The notes under the pieces: generated by a model | What the model was told of the DNA's origin: nothing | What the model saw: only the letters and a program-made list of their open reading frames with translations | The model's database searches: none | Source: Sphingopyxis sp. PET50 | GTDB taxonomy: Bacteria; Pseudomonadota; Alphaproteobacteria; Sphingomonadales; Sphingomonadaceae | Direction of reading: 5' to 3' | Assembly (NCBI RefSeq): GCF_025244705.1 | Contig: NZ_CP104207.1 | Coordinates: forward strand, 3,100,001-3,164,000 | Length of the DNA: 64,000 bases | Program-made: the position numbers and the translations under genes | Shown here: piece by piece, positions 54,282 through 62,640 of the stretch | Numbering within the stretch: position 1 is the stretch's first letter | Layout of the letters: each line of letters begins with the position of its first letter

Positions 54282-55919
54282 TGCCCGCGCCAGCATCGCC
54301 CGTTCGGCCATGCGCGACGCGGTCTCGCGCTCGGCCATCACGACATGGTCGGCGCCATGGCGGACGAGGTCATTCACCTCCTCGTCCGAATGCGCGCGCG
54401 CGACGATCAGCAGCTTCGCGTTGATCGCCCGCGCGCGCCGCACGATCGCTCCCGCCTCGACCCCCTCGGGGATCGCGATCAGCAGCGTCGAGGCCTCCTC
54501 GAGCCCCGCCTGCCGCAAGATGCTTTCCTTGGTCGCGTCGCCGACGATCACCGTCGCGCCCGCCGCCCGCGCCGCCGCCGCCATGTCCTTCTGGTCCTCG
54601 ATCACCGTCAGCCCCTCGCCGCGGCCGCAGATCAGCGAGCCGATATGGCTGCCGACGCGGCCATAGCCGATCAGCACCACCCCCGCATTGCACGTCTCGG
54701 CCACCGCTTCGGGCTCGCTCTTCTCATCCGCAATGGGCTGTTCGGCGCGGATGCGCTTGACCATCAGCGTGAAGAAGATCGGATTGACCAGGATCGACAG
54801 CAGGGCGCCCGCGAGGATCAGATCGCGCCCGGTTTCGGGCAGCACCTCGAGCCCGACGCCCAGCCCCGCGAGGATGAAGGAGAATTCGCCGATCTGCGCC
54901 AGGCTGACCGACACGGTGAGCGCGGTCTGGTTCGGATGGCCGAAGGCGCGGACGAGCGCATAGGCGGCGAGCGACTTGCCGAAAACGATGATCGCGACTG
55001 TCGCGATCACCGGCCCCGGCTGTTCGACGATCACGGTGGGGTCGAAGAGCATGCCGACCGACACGAAGAAGAGCACCGCAAAGGCGTCGCGCAGCGGCAG
55101 CGTCTCCTCCGCCGCGCGGCGCGACAATTGCGTTTCGCCGAGGATCATGCCGGCAAAGAAGGCGCCTAATGCGAAGCTCACATCGAACACCACCGCCGCG
55201 CCGAAGGCGACCCCCAGCGCGATCGCCAGCACCGACAGGCGGAACAGTTCGCGCGATCCCGAATGCGCGACCCAGTGCAGCACCCAGGGCAGCACGCGCC
55301 GCGCGATCAGGAACATGAAGGCGGCGAAGCCGACGACCTTGACGGACACGATCGCCGCCGATTGCAGCAGCCCCGCGCCGTTCGCCTCGTCGCCGCGCGA
55401 CCCGAACATCGCGGGCAGCAGCACCAGCGCCAGCACCATGACGAGGTCCTCGACGATCAGCCAGCCGACCGCGATGCGCCCCTTTTCGGTCTCGACCATG
55501 TCGCGCGCCTGCAGCGCGCGCAGCAGCACGACGGTCGAGGCGACCGACAGCGCGAGGCCGAAGACCGCGCTGCCCTCGACCGACCAGCCGAGCCACAGGC
55601 CGAGCATCATGCCGAGCGCGGTCGCCACCGCGATCTGCAGCACCGCGCCGGGCACCGCGATGTTGCGCACCGACAAGAGGTCCTTCAGCGAGAAATGCAG
55701 CCCGACGCCGAACATCAGCAGGATCACCCCGATCTCGGCAAGCTGCATCGCCAGTCCCGTGTCGGCGACGAAGCCCGGCGTGAAGGGCCCGACGAGCACG
55801 CCCGCGAGCAGATAGCCCGCGATCGGCGAAATCTTCAGCCGATGCGCAAGCGCCCCCATCAGGAAAGCGACGCCGAGGCCGGCGACCACGGTGCCGATCA
55901 GAGTGGTGTCGTGCGGCAT
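54279..55919 (-). CDS. ybaL: Monovalent cation:proton antiporter, YbaL/KefB type
   Basis: A 546-residue inner-membrane antiporter: about twelve hydrophobic helices including ISPIAGYLLAGVLVGPFTPG and SLAQIGEFSFILAGLG, then a C-terminal RCK/TrkA-N domain starting VVLIGYGRVGSHIG with the NAD-binding loop and VGDATKESILRQAG. It probably exchanges K+ for H+, with the RCK domain gating by nucleotide. Transcribed alone. Confidence 0.92.
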   Translation of the reverse strand: MPHDTTLIGTVVAGLGVAFLMGALAHRLKISPIAGYLLAGVLVGPFTPGFVADTGLAMQLAEIGVILLMFGVGLHFSLKDLLSVRNIAVPGAVLQIAVATALGMMLGLWLGWSVEGSAVFGLALSVASTVVLLRALQARDMVETEKGRIAVGWLIVEDLVMVLALVLLPAMFGSRGDEANGAGLLQSAAIVSVKVVGFAAFMFLIARRVLPWVLHWVAHSGSRELFRLSVLAIALGVAFGAAVVFDVSFALGAFFAGMILGETQLSRRAAEETLPLRDAFAVLFFVSVGMLFDPTVIVEQPGPVIATVAIIVFGKSLAAYALVRAFGHPNQTALTVSVSLAQIGEFSFILAGLGVGLEVLPETGRDLILAGALLSILVNPIFFTLMVKRIRAEQPIADEKSEPEAVAETCNAGVVLIGYGRVGSHIGSLICGRGEGLTVIEDQKDMAAAARAAGATVIVGDATKESILRQAGLEEASTLLIAIPEGVEAGAIVRRARAINAKLLIVARAHSDEEVNDLVRHGADHVVMAERETASRMAERAMLARA

Positions 55920-56014
55920 AGGTCCTGCCTAGGGGGCGCGGGCGCGGGGGGTCAAGTAACACAACCAATTTTGTTGCGATTGCCCTTCGACCTCGCCGGG
56001 AATAGCATCAGCCA

Positions 56015-56419
56015 ATGCCGAACGGACCCGAACAGGCCGCCTATTGGCGCGATTTCGTTATCGCGCGGTGCGGTTATCCCAATGCCGAGCTGCTGGCCCG
56101 GCAATTCGAGGGCGCCGAACTGGCGGAGTTCTGCGAATGCGGCTGCAACAGCTTCAGCATATGCGTTCGGCCCGGCACGCCTCCGCTAGTCCGAAAGTCG
56201 AAGCAGGGCGGCGTGGTGTTCAGCGCCGATTTTCTGGTGACGACCGACCGGCAGCTCGAAATCATGCTGTCGGTCGACGCAGCGGGCAATCTCGACCGGG
56301 TCGATGTGACCTGCAATGCGAACAGCAGTCCCGTGCCGCACGCGCTCCCGACCGATCTCGAACCCTATCATGTCCGGGCATCGAAGCATCTGATCACCGC
56401 CGACGAGAGCCGTCCCTAG
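56015..56419 (+). CDS. Hypothetical protein
   Basis: A 134-residue protein starting MPNGPEQAAYWRDFVIARCG. The cysteine-rich segment EFCECGCNSFSICV near residue 40 could bind a metal. No membrane segment or family seen. It is convergent with the Atm1-type gene, overlapping 4 bp. Confidence 0.65.
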   Translation: MPNGPEQAAYWRDFVIARCGYPNAELLARQFEGAELAEFCECGCNSFSICVRPGTPPLVRKSKQGGVVFSADFLVTTDRQLEIMLSVDAAGNLDRVDVTCNANSSPVPHALPTDLEPYHVRASKHLITADESRP

Positions 56420-58230
56420 ACCGTCCCCTCCTCGCGCTCGGCCTGCTGCCGCGCCCACATGTCTGCATAAAGGCCGCGCATCCTGAGCAGTTGCTCGTGC
56501 GTCCCGGTTTCCGCCACCCGGCCCTTGTCGAGCACGATGATCCGGTCGGCGCCCGTCACCGTCGACAGACGGTGCGCGATCACCAAGGTCGTGCGGCGCT
56601 CGGCGATGCGCTCGAGCGTCGCCTGGATCGCCGCCTCGGTGCGGCTGTCGAGCGCGCTCGTCGCTTCGTCCAGGATCAGGATCGGCGGATTCTTGAGCAG
56701 GGTGCGCGCGATGGCGACGCGCTGTTTCTCGCCGCCCGACAGCTTGAGCCCGCGCTCGCCGACCTCGGTGTCATAGCCCTGCGGCAGCAGCGCGATGAAG
56801 GCGTCGATCGCGGCGCCCTTCGCCGCCGCAGCGATCGCCTCGGCGCTCGCGCCGTCGCGGCCATAGGCGATATTGTAACCGATGCTGTCGTTGAACAGCA
56901 CCGTGTCCTGCGGGACGATGCCGATCTCGGCGCGCAGGCTGGCCTGCGTCACCTGCGCAATATCCTGATCGTCGATGGTGATCCGCCCGCCCTGCGGGTC
57001 GTAGAAGCGGAAGAGAAGCCGCGCGATCGTCGACTTGCCCGCGCCCGACGGCCCGACGATCGCCAGCGTCTCGCCCGCTGCCACCGCGAAGCTCACGCCG
57101 TTCAAAATCGTGCGGTCGGGCTCGTAACCGAACACCACATTGTCGAACGCCACCGCGCCGCCGTTCACCACCAGCGGCCACGCGTCGGGCGCGTCGGCGA
57201 TCTCGGGCGGGGTGTCGATCAGGCGGAACATCGCCTCCATGTCGATCAGCCCCTGGCGGATCACGCGATAGACCATGCCGAGCATGTCGAGCGGGCGGAA
57301 GAGCTGCGCGAGCAGCGTGTTCACCAGCACCACGTCGCCGACCGCGAACGCGCCCTTCGACCAGCCCCACACGGTGTAGGCCATCGCTCCCGCCATCGCC
57401 GTGTTGGTGATGAAGCTCTGCCCGATGTTGAGCCAGGCGAGGCTGTTCTCGCTCTTCACCGCAGCGCGCGCATATTGGTCGGCGACGTCGCGGTAGCGTG
57501 CCGCCTCGCGCTCCTCGGCGCCGAAATATTTGACCGTCTCGTAATTGAGCAGGCTGTCGACGCTGCGCCCGACGGTGAGGGTGTCGAGGTCGTTCATGCG
57601 GACGCGCAGCGCGTTGCGCCAGTCGGTCACCCGCCGCGTGAAGACGATATAGACGATCACCATCAGCGCCGTCGCGTCGGCGAGGCCGAAGCTGAATTTG
57701 GTCCAGAAGATGATCAGCACCGCGGCGAGCTCGACGATCGTCGGCGCGATGTTGAACAGCAGGAAATAGAGCATCGTGTCGATGCTCTTGGTCCCGCGCT
57801 CGATCACCTTGGTGACCTCGCCGGTGCGCCGCGCGAGGTGAAAGCGCAGGCTCAGCGCGTGCAGATGGGTGAAGGTCGCGATCGCCAGCTCGCGCGTCGC
57901 ATCCTGCCCGACGCGTTCGAACACGACGTTGCGCAGATTGTCGAACAGGACCGAGGCGAAGCGCGCGCCGGCATAGGCGAGCACCAGCCCGATCGCGAGC
58001 GCGACGCCCTCCTCCATCCCCGGCGCCATGCGGTCGATCGCGGCGCCATAGAGGAAACCCATCGACAGCTGCACGCCCTTCGACGCGAGCACGATCAGCG
58101 CGGCGAGGGCGATGCGGACCTTGTGTCCGGTCTGCCCCGCGGGCCACAGATAGGGAAGGAATCGCCGCAGCGTCGCGAGGACGGGCGGTTCGCGGGCCGC
58201 CTCGGCGGAAGTTTGCGTATCGGGCGGCAT
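56416..58230 (-). CDS. Atm1-type ABC exporter (fused membrane and ATPase domains)
   Basis: A 604-residue half transporter: five to six membrane helices in residues 25-330, with the Atm1/HMT1 hallmark NYETVKYFGAEEREAARY, then an ATPase with Walker A VGPSGAGKSTIARL, signature LSGGEKQRVAIAR, Walker B ILILDEATSALD and H-loop VIAHRLSTV. Bacterial Atm1 relatives export glutathione derivatives and give heavy-metal tolerance, so a role in sulfur or metal homeostasis is likely. Confidence 0.92.
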   Translation of the reverse strand: MPPDTQTSAEAAREPPVLATLRRFLPYLWPAGQTGHKVRIALAALIVLASKGVQLSMGFLYGAAIDRMAPGMEEGVALAIGLVLAYAGARFASVLFDNLRNVVFERVGQDATRELAIATFTHLHALSLRFHLARRTGEVTKVIERGTKSIDTMLYFLLFNIAPTIVELAAVLIIFWTKFSFGLADATALMVIVYIVFTRRVTDWRNALRVRMNDLDTLTVGRSVDSLLNYETVKYFGAEEREAARYRDVADQYARAAVKSENSLAWLNIGQSFITNTAMAGAMAYTVWGWSKGAFAVGDVVLVNTLLAQLFRPLDMLGMVYRVIRQGLIDMEAMFRLIDTPPEIADAPDAWPLVVNGGAVAFDNVVFGYEPDRTILNGVSFAVAAGETLAIVGPSGAGKSTIARLLFRFYDPQGGRITIDDQDIAQVTQASLRAEIGIVPQDTVLFNDSIGYNIAYGRDGASAEAIAAAAKGAAIDAFIALLPQGYDTEVGERGLKLSGGEKQRVAIARTLLKNPPILILDEATSALDSRTEAAIQATLERIAERRTTLVIAHRLSTVTGADRIIVLDKGRVAETGTHEQLLRMRGLYADMWARQQAEREEGTV

Positions 58231-58305
58231 GGACGGCCTATGTAGGGAGGCCGCGGCGCGACGCCAAGCGGGGTTGGCTAGACCTTGGAGCGGAGCGCCA
58301 TTTTA

Positions 58306-58541
58306 GTCTCGCGCAAAGGCGCGAAGAAACAAAAGACAGACTCGCACGAAGCCACAAAGCCACAAAGGGGTGCTTCTCAGCCGCCGTTTGCCCTGAGCTT
58401 GTCGAAGGGCCATTCTTTTCTTCATGGCCTCCAAGGAAAGGACGGTGCTTCGACAAGCTCAGCACGAACGGACAAGAGAAAAGCTCCTTTGTGGCTTTGT
58501 GGCTTCGTGCGAAACTTCTTCTTCGCGCCCTCGCGCGAAAA
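58306..58541. repeat. Inverted-repeat element, copy D, with a second repeat nested inside
   Basis: The left arm GTCTCGCGCAAAGGCGCGAA plus inner CACGAAGCCACAAAGCCACA pairs with a right arm reading CTTCGCGCCCTCGCGCGAAA. In place of the core seen in copies A and C, the centre holds a complete GAGCTTGTCGAAG-type element (58383-58472) with its own inverted ends. Confidence 0.88.
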
Positions 58542-58548
58542 TTCCTCG

Positions 58549-58701
58549 CTACCGCGAATCGCGATAGCCCGCGCGCCGCAGCAGACGGTCGATCAGCCGC
58601 CGTTCCTCGCTCGTCGGGCCGAGCAGGTCCGGCTTGTCGGGATTGGCGGCGCGGCGCCCGAACAGCGGGCGGCGCGGGGTGACGATGGGGGAAAAACGCA
58701 T
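58549..58701 (-). CDS. 50-residue hypothetical protein
   Basis: A short basic protein starting MRFSPIVTPRRPLFGRRAAN, ending LLRRAGYRDSR. It lies about 107 bp downstream of lptA on the same strand. No family known to me; no clear ribosome site. The stop sits 8 bp from copy D. Retained because the Arg-rich, Pro/Gly-patterned sequence is not random-looking, but support is weak. Confidence 0.4.
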   Translation of the reverse strand: MRFSPIVTPRRPLFGRRAANPDKPDLLGPTSEERRLIDRLLRRAGYRDSR

Positions 58702-58808
58702 GGGACGGGGCCTGCCTTTTCGATGCGGCCTCGCCCCCGTGCCGCAGGTGATCCGGTCCCTGCGCGACTCTTTGCAGCTTATGCTTATCTTTCGGCTAAG
58801 CCGCCTGG

Positions 58809-59393
58809 TTACTGCTTTCTTTCCGGTACCGTGAAGGTGCCGGTGACGCGCCCGCCGCTGCCCGGCACGACATTGCCGTCCGGCCCCCTCGTCGCGCCGC
58901 GGCCGTCGACCGTCGCGCGGCCGCTGTTGAGGTCGATCACCAGCCGCCCGCCGTTCAGGCGGTTGCCGCGCTGGGTCAGCTGGACATTGCCGACCATCGT
59001 GATCAGCCGCCGGTCGAGGTCGTAGATCGCGACATTGCCCGACGCGCGTTCGTCGCCCTTGGTCACCACGACGCCGCCGGTCGCGTCGAGCCGGTTGACG
59101 TCGGTGCCGCCCGACCGGCTGTAGGCGACGGTCATGCGCTGCGAGGTGACGGTCATTCCCGCCTGCGTCACGCGCACCCCGCCCGCCAGGATGACGCGGT
59201 CGGCGCGGTCCTGCACCTCGATGCTGCCGGCGTCGAAATCGACCGGGGCATTGCTGTTGTGGTTGGCGAGCGCCTGCGCCTGCGCCGGCGCACCGCCCTG
59301 GCCGCCCGACAGGATCGCGAGGCTGGTGAGCGCGAAGCTCGCGCCCGCCAACAGCAGGCTGCGGGCGCCCCACAGGCGCGGCGTTGCACTCAT
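58809..59393 (-). CDS. lptA: Lipopolysaccharide transport periplasmic protein LptA
   Basis: A 194-residue OstA-like beta-jellyroll protein bridging the inner and outer membrane in lipopolysaccharide export. The signal peptide ends APAQAQ. The domain shows GSIEVQDRADRVILAGGVRV and MVGNVQLTQRGNRLNGGRLV, the repeated strands of the fold. It overlaps lptC by 4 bp. The usual next genes lptB and rpoN do not follow; a repeat element does. Confidence 0.92.
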   Translation of the reverse strand: MSATPRLWGARSLLLAGASFALTSLAILSGGQGGAPAQAQALANHNSNAPVDFDAGSIEVQDRADRVILAGGVRVTQAGMTVTSQRMTVAYSRSGGTDVNRLDATGGVVVTKGDERASGNVAIYDLDRRLITMVGNVQLTQRGNRLNGGRLVIDLNSGRATVDGRGATRGPDGNVVPGSGGRVTGTFTVPERKQ

Positions 59394-60028
59394 TTCAGCA
59401 CTCCCTGGTTGATGCGCAGCTTCGCATTGCCCGACAGGCGGACGATCCGGCTGTCGAGGTCGGCCGACAGCGTGTTGGCCGAAAAATTGCCGATATTCAA
59501 TGTACCCGTGACGCCGCCGCGACCCAGCAGGCTGCGGGTCTTGAGGTCGATCGCGACGTTGCTCGCGTCGATCCGGTAGCCGTCGGCGCTGCGCACGCGC
59601 ACCGCGCCGGGCACCGCGACCTGTTCGGTGTCCATATTATATTGCCCCGCCACCGCCGCGATCGTCGCGGGACCGTCGGCCAGGTTGATCGCGCCCGACA
59701 GATGCTCCATCCGCACGATCGGCTCGGCCGAGCTTTTCTGCACCGCGCTCCCGGCGATCAGCGCGAAGGGCTGGCCCTTGGCGTCCTGACCGCGATATTC
59801 GGCGCGGGTGACGCGCATCCGCTCCTTCGCGACCTCGACCTTGTCCTTGGCGAGCAGGAAGCTGACCTCGGCGCGCTGGGTGAAGGGCGAGAAGATCAGC
59901 ACCGCGGCGACCACGCCGATGACGAGCGGCAGGCCGAAACGCAGGACGCGGACGACGCGGTCGTGGTTCGACCCGGTGGCCGCCCACAGCTGGCGCATCG
60001 TGCGGTCATGATCGGCGCGGGCGGACAT
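59390..60028 (-). CDS. lptC: Lipopolysaccharide export protein LptC
   Basis: A 212-residue inner-membrane-anchored component: one helix at about 30-48 (FGLPLVIGVVAAVLIFSPF), followed by a periplasmic beta domain (VRMEHLSGAINLADGP, GYRIDASNVAIDLKTRSL). It passes lipopolysaccharide from LptB2FG to LptA. It lies 15 bp after the exonuclease gene and overlaps lptA. Confidence 0.9.
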   Translation of the reverse strand: MSARADHDRTMRQLWAATGSNHDRVVRVLRFGLPLVIGVVAAVLIFSPFTQRAEVSFLLAKDKVEVAKERMRVTRAEYRGQDAKGQPFALIAGSAVQKSSAEPIVRMEHLSGAINLADGPATIAAVAGQYNMDTEQVAVPGAVRVRSADGYRIDASNVAIDLKTRSLLGRGGVTGTLNIGNFSANTLSADLDSRIVRLSGNAKLRINQGVLK

Positions 60029-60043
60029 CGCGAATCGGTCCCG

Positions 60044-60661
60044 TCAACTATGCGCGAAGATGTCGATCTCGGGCCAGCCCGCGAGGTCGAGCGCGGCACG
60101 CGTCGGCAGGAAATCGAAACAGGCCTGCGCCAGTTCCATGCGCCCCTCGCGCACCAGCCGGGCGTCGAGGATGTCCTTCATCGCGTGCAGGAAACGGACG
60201 TCGCTCGCGGCATAGTCGCGCTGCGCGTCGGTCAGCGTCGCGGCGCCCCAGTCGCTCGACTGCTGCTGTTTCGACACATCCTGCCCCAGCAATTCGCGCA
60301 CCAGTTCCTTGAGGCCATGGCGGTCGGTATAGGTGCGCACCAGCCGCGAGGCGATCTTGGTGCAATAGACGGGGGCGGTCACGACGCCCAGCGCGTGCTG
60401 CAGGGCGGCGATGTCGAAGCGCGCGAAATGAAACAGTTTCAACCGGTTGGGATCTGCCAATATCGCCTTCAGCACCGGCGCATCATAGGCGCTGCCGGGG
60501 CCGAAGCGCACCAGATGCTCGTCGCCCGACCCGTCGCTGATCTGGACAAGACAAAGCCGGTCGCGCAGCGGGTTCAGCCCCATCGTTTCGGTATCGACCG
60601 CGACCGGTCCCGGGCCCAGCGCGTCCGCGGGCAGATCTTCTTCATGGAAATAGACACTCAT
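60044..60661 (-). CDS. RNase D-like 3'-5' exonuclease
   Basis: A 205-residue DEDD-superfamily nuclease: motif I VAVDTETMGLNPLRD (DxE), motif II FHFARFDIAALQ (D), motif III DYAASDVRFLHAM (YxxxD). It lacks the HRDC domains of full RNase D. The order exonuclease-lptC-lptA is conserved in sphingomonads, suggesting a shared transcript. Start ATG 60661 gives the normal short N-terminus. Confidence 0.9.
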   Translation of the reverse strand: MSVYFHEEDLPADALGPGPVAVDTETMGLNPLRDRLCLVQISDGSGDEHLVRFGPGSAYDAPVLKAILADPNRLKLFHFARFDIAALQHALGVVTAPVYCTKIASRLVRTYTDRHGLKELVRELLGQDVSKQQQSSDWGAATLTDAQRDYAASDVRFLHAMKDILDARLVREGRMELAQACFDFLPTRAALDLAGWPEIDIFAHS

Positions 60662-60789
60662 CCCCGACGCCTTAGGCGAAGCGGCCTTGCTGCTCAATGA
60701 CTGGTTTCGCGCATGGTACGGGGGTGCCGGAAGCGCGCGACGGATGCTGCCCGCATCGCGACGGGCCCCTTGAATTTTCTGTTCGCAGG

Positions 60790-60922
60790 ACGTTCGCATT
60801 TAGGTTATATATTGCGCCGTTAGCGGCACGGGGCGAGTCTGTGCCCATGGTGAACTGCGTCTCCGTCCGGCGCAAGGAGCCGGTATGACGGAGCGTGGAC
60901 GACCGAAAGCGACTATCAGACA
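60790..60922 (+). promoter_or_regulatory. Long leader of the cold-shock gene
   Basis: Over 100 bp without a credible gene, holding an AT-rich TTATATATT near 60806 that could be a -10 box and GC hairpins (GCCGTTAGCGGC). Long structured leaders are usual for temperature-responsive cold-shock genes. Confidence 0.4.
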
Positions 60923-61720
60923 ATGAGTTTCAACAAGGATCGGCGCGGCCACCGCGGACGTGGCAAGCGCGATGATTTCGGCGGTTTCGACAGCTTTGAG
61001 CCCGCGCCCTATAGCGGCGACAGCTATGGCGGCGGACGCGGCGGCTTCGGCGACCGGGACCGTGGGGGCGGTTTCGGCGGTGACCGATTCGGCGGCGGCG
61101 ATCGTGGCGGCGGCTTCGGTGGCGGCGACCGGGCCGGTGGTGGCGGCTTCGGCGGCGGACGCGGCGGCGGCATGCCGGCGCAGGTCGTCGGCGAGGGTCA
61201 GGGCACCGTCAAATTCTTCAACCCGTCGAAGGGGTTCGGCTTCGTCGCGCGCGACGACGGCGGCGAGGATGTGTTCGTGCACATCAGCGCCGTCGAACAG
61301 GCGGGGCTGCAGGGCCTGGCCTCGGGCCAGCCGCTCGGCTTCACCCTCGTCGAACGCAACGGCAAGGTGTCGGCGATCGACCTGAAGATCGAGGGCGAAC
61401 CGCTCCCGATCGAGGATCACCCGCCGCGCCGCGACGACCGTGGCGGCGGCTTCGGTGGCGGCGACCGTCCGGGCGGCGCCCGCGGCCGGCGCCAGCTGAC
61501 CGGCGAGCGCACCTCGGGCACGGTGAAATTCTTCAACACCACCAAGGGCTTCGGCTTCATCGCCCGCGACGACGGACAGGCCGACGCCTTTGTCCACATC
61601 AGCGCGGTGCAGCGCGCGGGCATGACCGGCCTCGAGGAAGGCGACCGCGTCGCCTTCGACATCGAAGTCGACGATCGCGGCAAATTCGCCGCGGTGAACC
61701 TGCAGCCGGCGCAGGACTGA
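60923..61720 (+). CDS. Double cold-shock-domain protein with Gly/Arg/Asp-rich linkers
   Basis: A 265-residue RNA-binding protein. Residues 1-85 and 165-190 are low-complexity (GGGFGG, GDRGGG repeats). Two cold-shock domains follow at about 92-155 (GTVKFFNPSKGFGFVARDDG) and 195-260 (GTVKFFNTTKGFGFIARDDG), each with RNP1-type KGFGFxA and VFVHISAV. Most bacterial cold-shock proteins have one 70-residue domain. Likely an RNA chaperone whose disordered part promotes assembly. Confidence 0.92.
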   Translation: MSFNKDRRGHRGRGKRDDFGGFDSFEPAPYSGDSYGGGRGGFGDRDRGGGFGGDRFGGGDRGGGFGGGDRAGGGGFGGGRGGGMPAQVVGEGQGTVKFFNPSKGFGFVARDDGGEDVFVHISAVEQAGLQGLASGQPLGFTLVERNGKVSAIDLKIEGEPLPIEDHPPRRDDRGGGFGGGDRPGGARGRRQLTGERTSGTVKFFNTTKGFGFIARDDGQADAFVHISAVQRAGMTGLEEGDRVAFDIEVDDRGKFAAVNLQPAQD

Positions 61721-61743
61721 TTTCGGTCCGCAGCGGATAAAGG

Positions 61744-61771
61744 AAAGGGCGGCCCTGGGGCCGCCCTTTTT
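61744..61771 (+). terminator. Rho-independent terminator after the cold-shock gene
   Basis: AAAGGGCGGCC and GGCCGCCCTTT form an 11-bp stem with a CTGG-type loop, running into a T tract. It lies 24 bp after the stop. The remaining 61772-61996 holds repeat-like GC palindromes and no gene. Confidence 0.88.
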
Positions 61772-61996
61772 CGTTGAAGATGGCGGCGGCAGCGGCGCAG
61801 CCACCGGCGGAGGGGCTGGCGCGGTCGGGTGTCGTGCGACCTTTTGCCCCCTCCACCACCGCCTGCGGCGGTCGTCCCCCGCTCATGGCCTGCGGCCACT
61901 GGGAAGATTTGATGCCCATTGGGGTCAGGACCCTGACGCCCGAAAGCCACCAACCTGTGTTTGCAAATGCCTTGACGGCATCCGATTACTAGCCCG

Positions 61997-62600
61997 ATGA
62001 CCCGTCTCTACCGCCTCGACGCCCCCGCCGCCGATGTCGCGGCGGCCTTTCGCGCCGATGCGGGCGGCGATCCTTGGCCGGGCGGCTATGTCGCGCCGGG
62101 CCGTCCCGCCCCGATCGTCGTCGGCGACGGCAAGCCCGAAGGGCGCCGCCGCCTGCGCCCGATGTTCTGGGGCGTGCCCCCGCCGCCGCGCGGCGATCGA
62201 CCCGTCACCAGCGTCCGCAACCTCGACAGCCCCTTCTGGATCGGCACGCTGCGCCATGCCGAACTGCGCTGCCTGATCCCCGCGACCAGCTTTGCGGCCT
62301 GGTCGGGGCCCGAGGGTGCGAAGACGCAACATTGGTTCTCGCTCGCCGGCCCGCCGATCTTCGCCTTCGCGGGCATCGTCCGCTTCGCCGACGAAATCCC
62401 GCACTTCGCGATGCTCGCGACCGACCCCAACCGGCTCGTGGCGCACCATCATCCGGGCGCGATGCCGGTGATCCTGCTCGGCCGGGGCGCACGAACGCTG
62501 GCTCGCCGCCGACTGGAAGGACGCGCGCGCGCTCGTCGCGCCCTTCCCCGGCCAGGCGATGAAGGTGTCGGACGCGCCGCCGCACGCCGGCACGTCGTGA
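61997..62600 (+). CDS. SRAP (YedK/HMCES) family protein lacking catalytic residues, one frameshift
   Basis: About 200 residues after correction. SRAP proteins attach to abasic sites in single-stranded DNA through Cys2. Here the start reads MTRLYRL instead of MCxxYR, so the catalytic cysteine is absent, and the usual YEW glutamate is replaced in TSFAAWSG. The late histidine region is kept as HHHPGAMPVILL. The frame slips near 62480-62488 (GGCCGGGGC), after which AHERWLAADWKDARALV should follow, with stop at 62600. It may be a degenerate paralogue with an altered role. Confidence 0.83.
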
Positions 62601-62640
62601 CGGGCTGGTAAAGCACGCAAGGCTTTGGCAGATAAGGCGC

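Noticed and set aside
56044-58245. Long plus-strand frame opposite the Atm1-type exporter
   Set aside because: Antisense shadow with Arg/His-rich composition; the minus strand has all ABC motifs.
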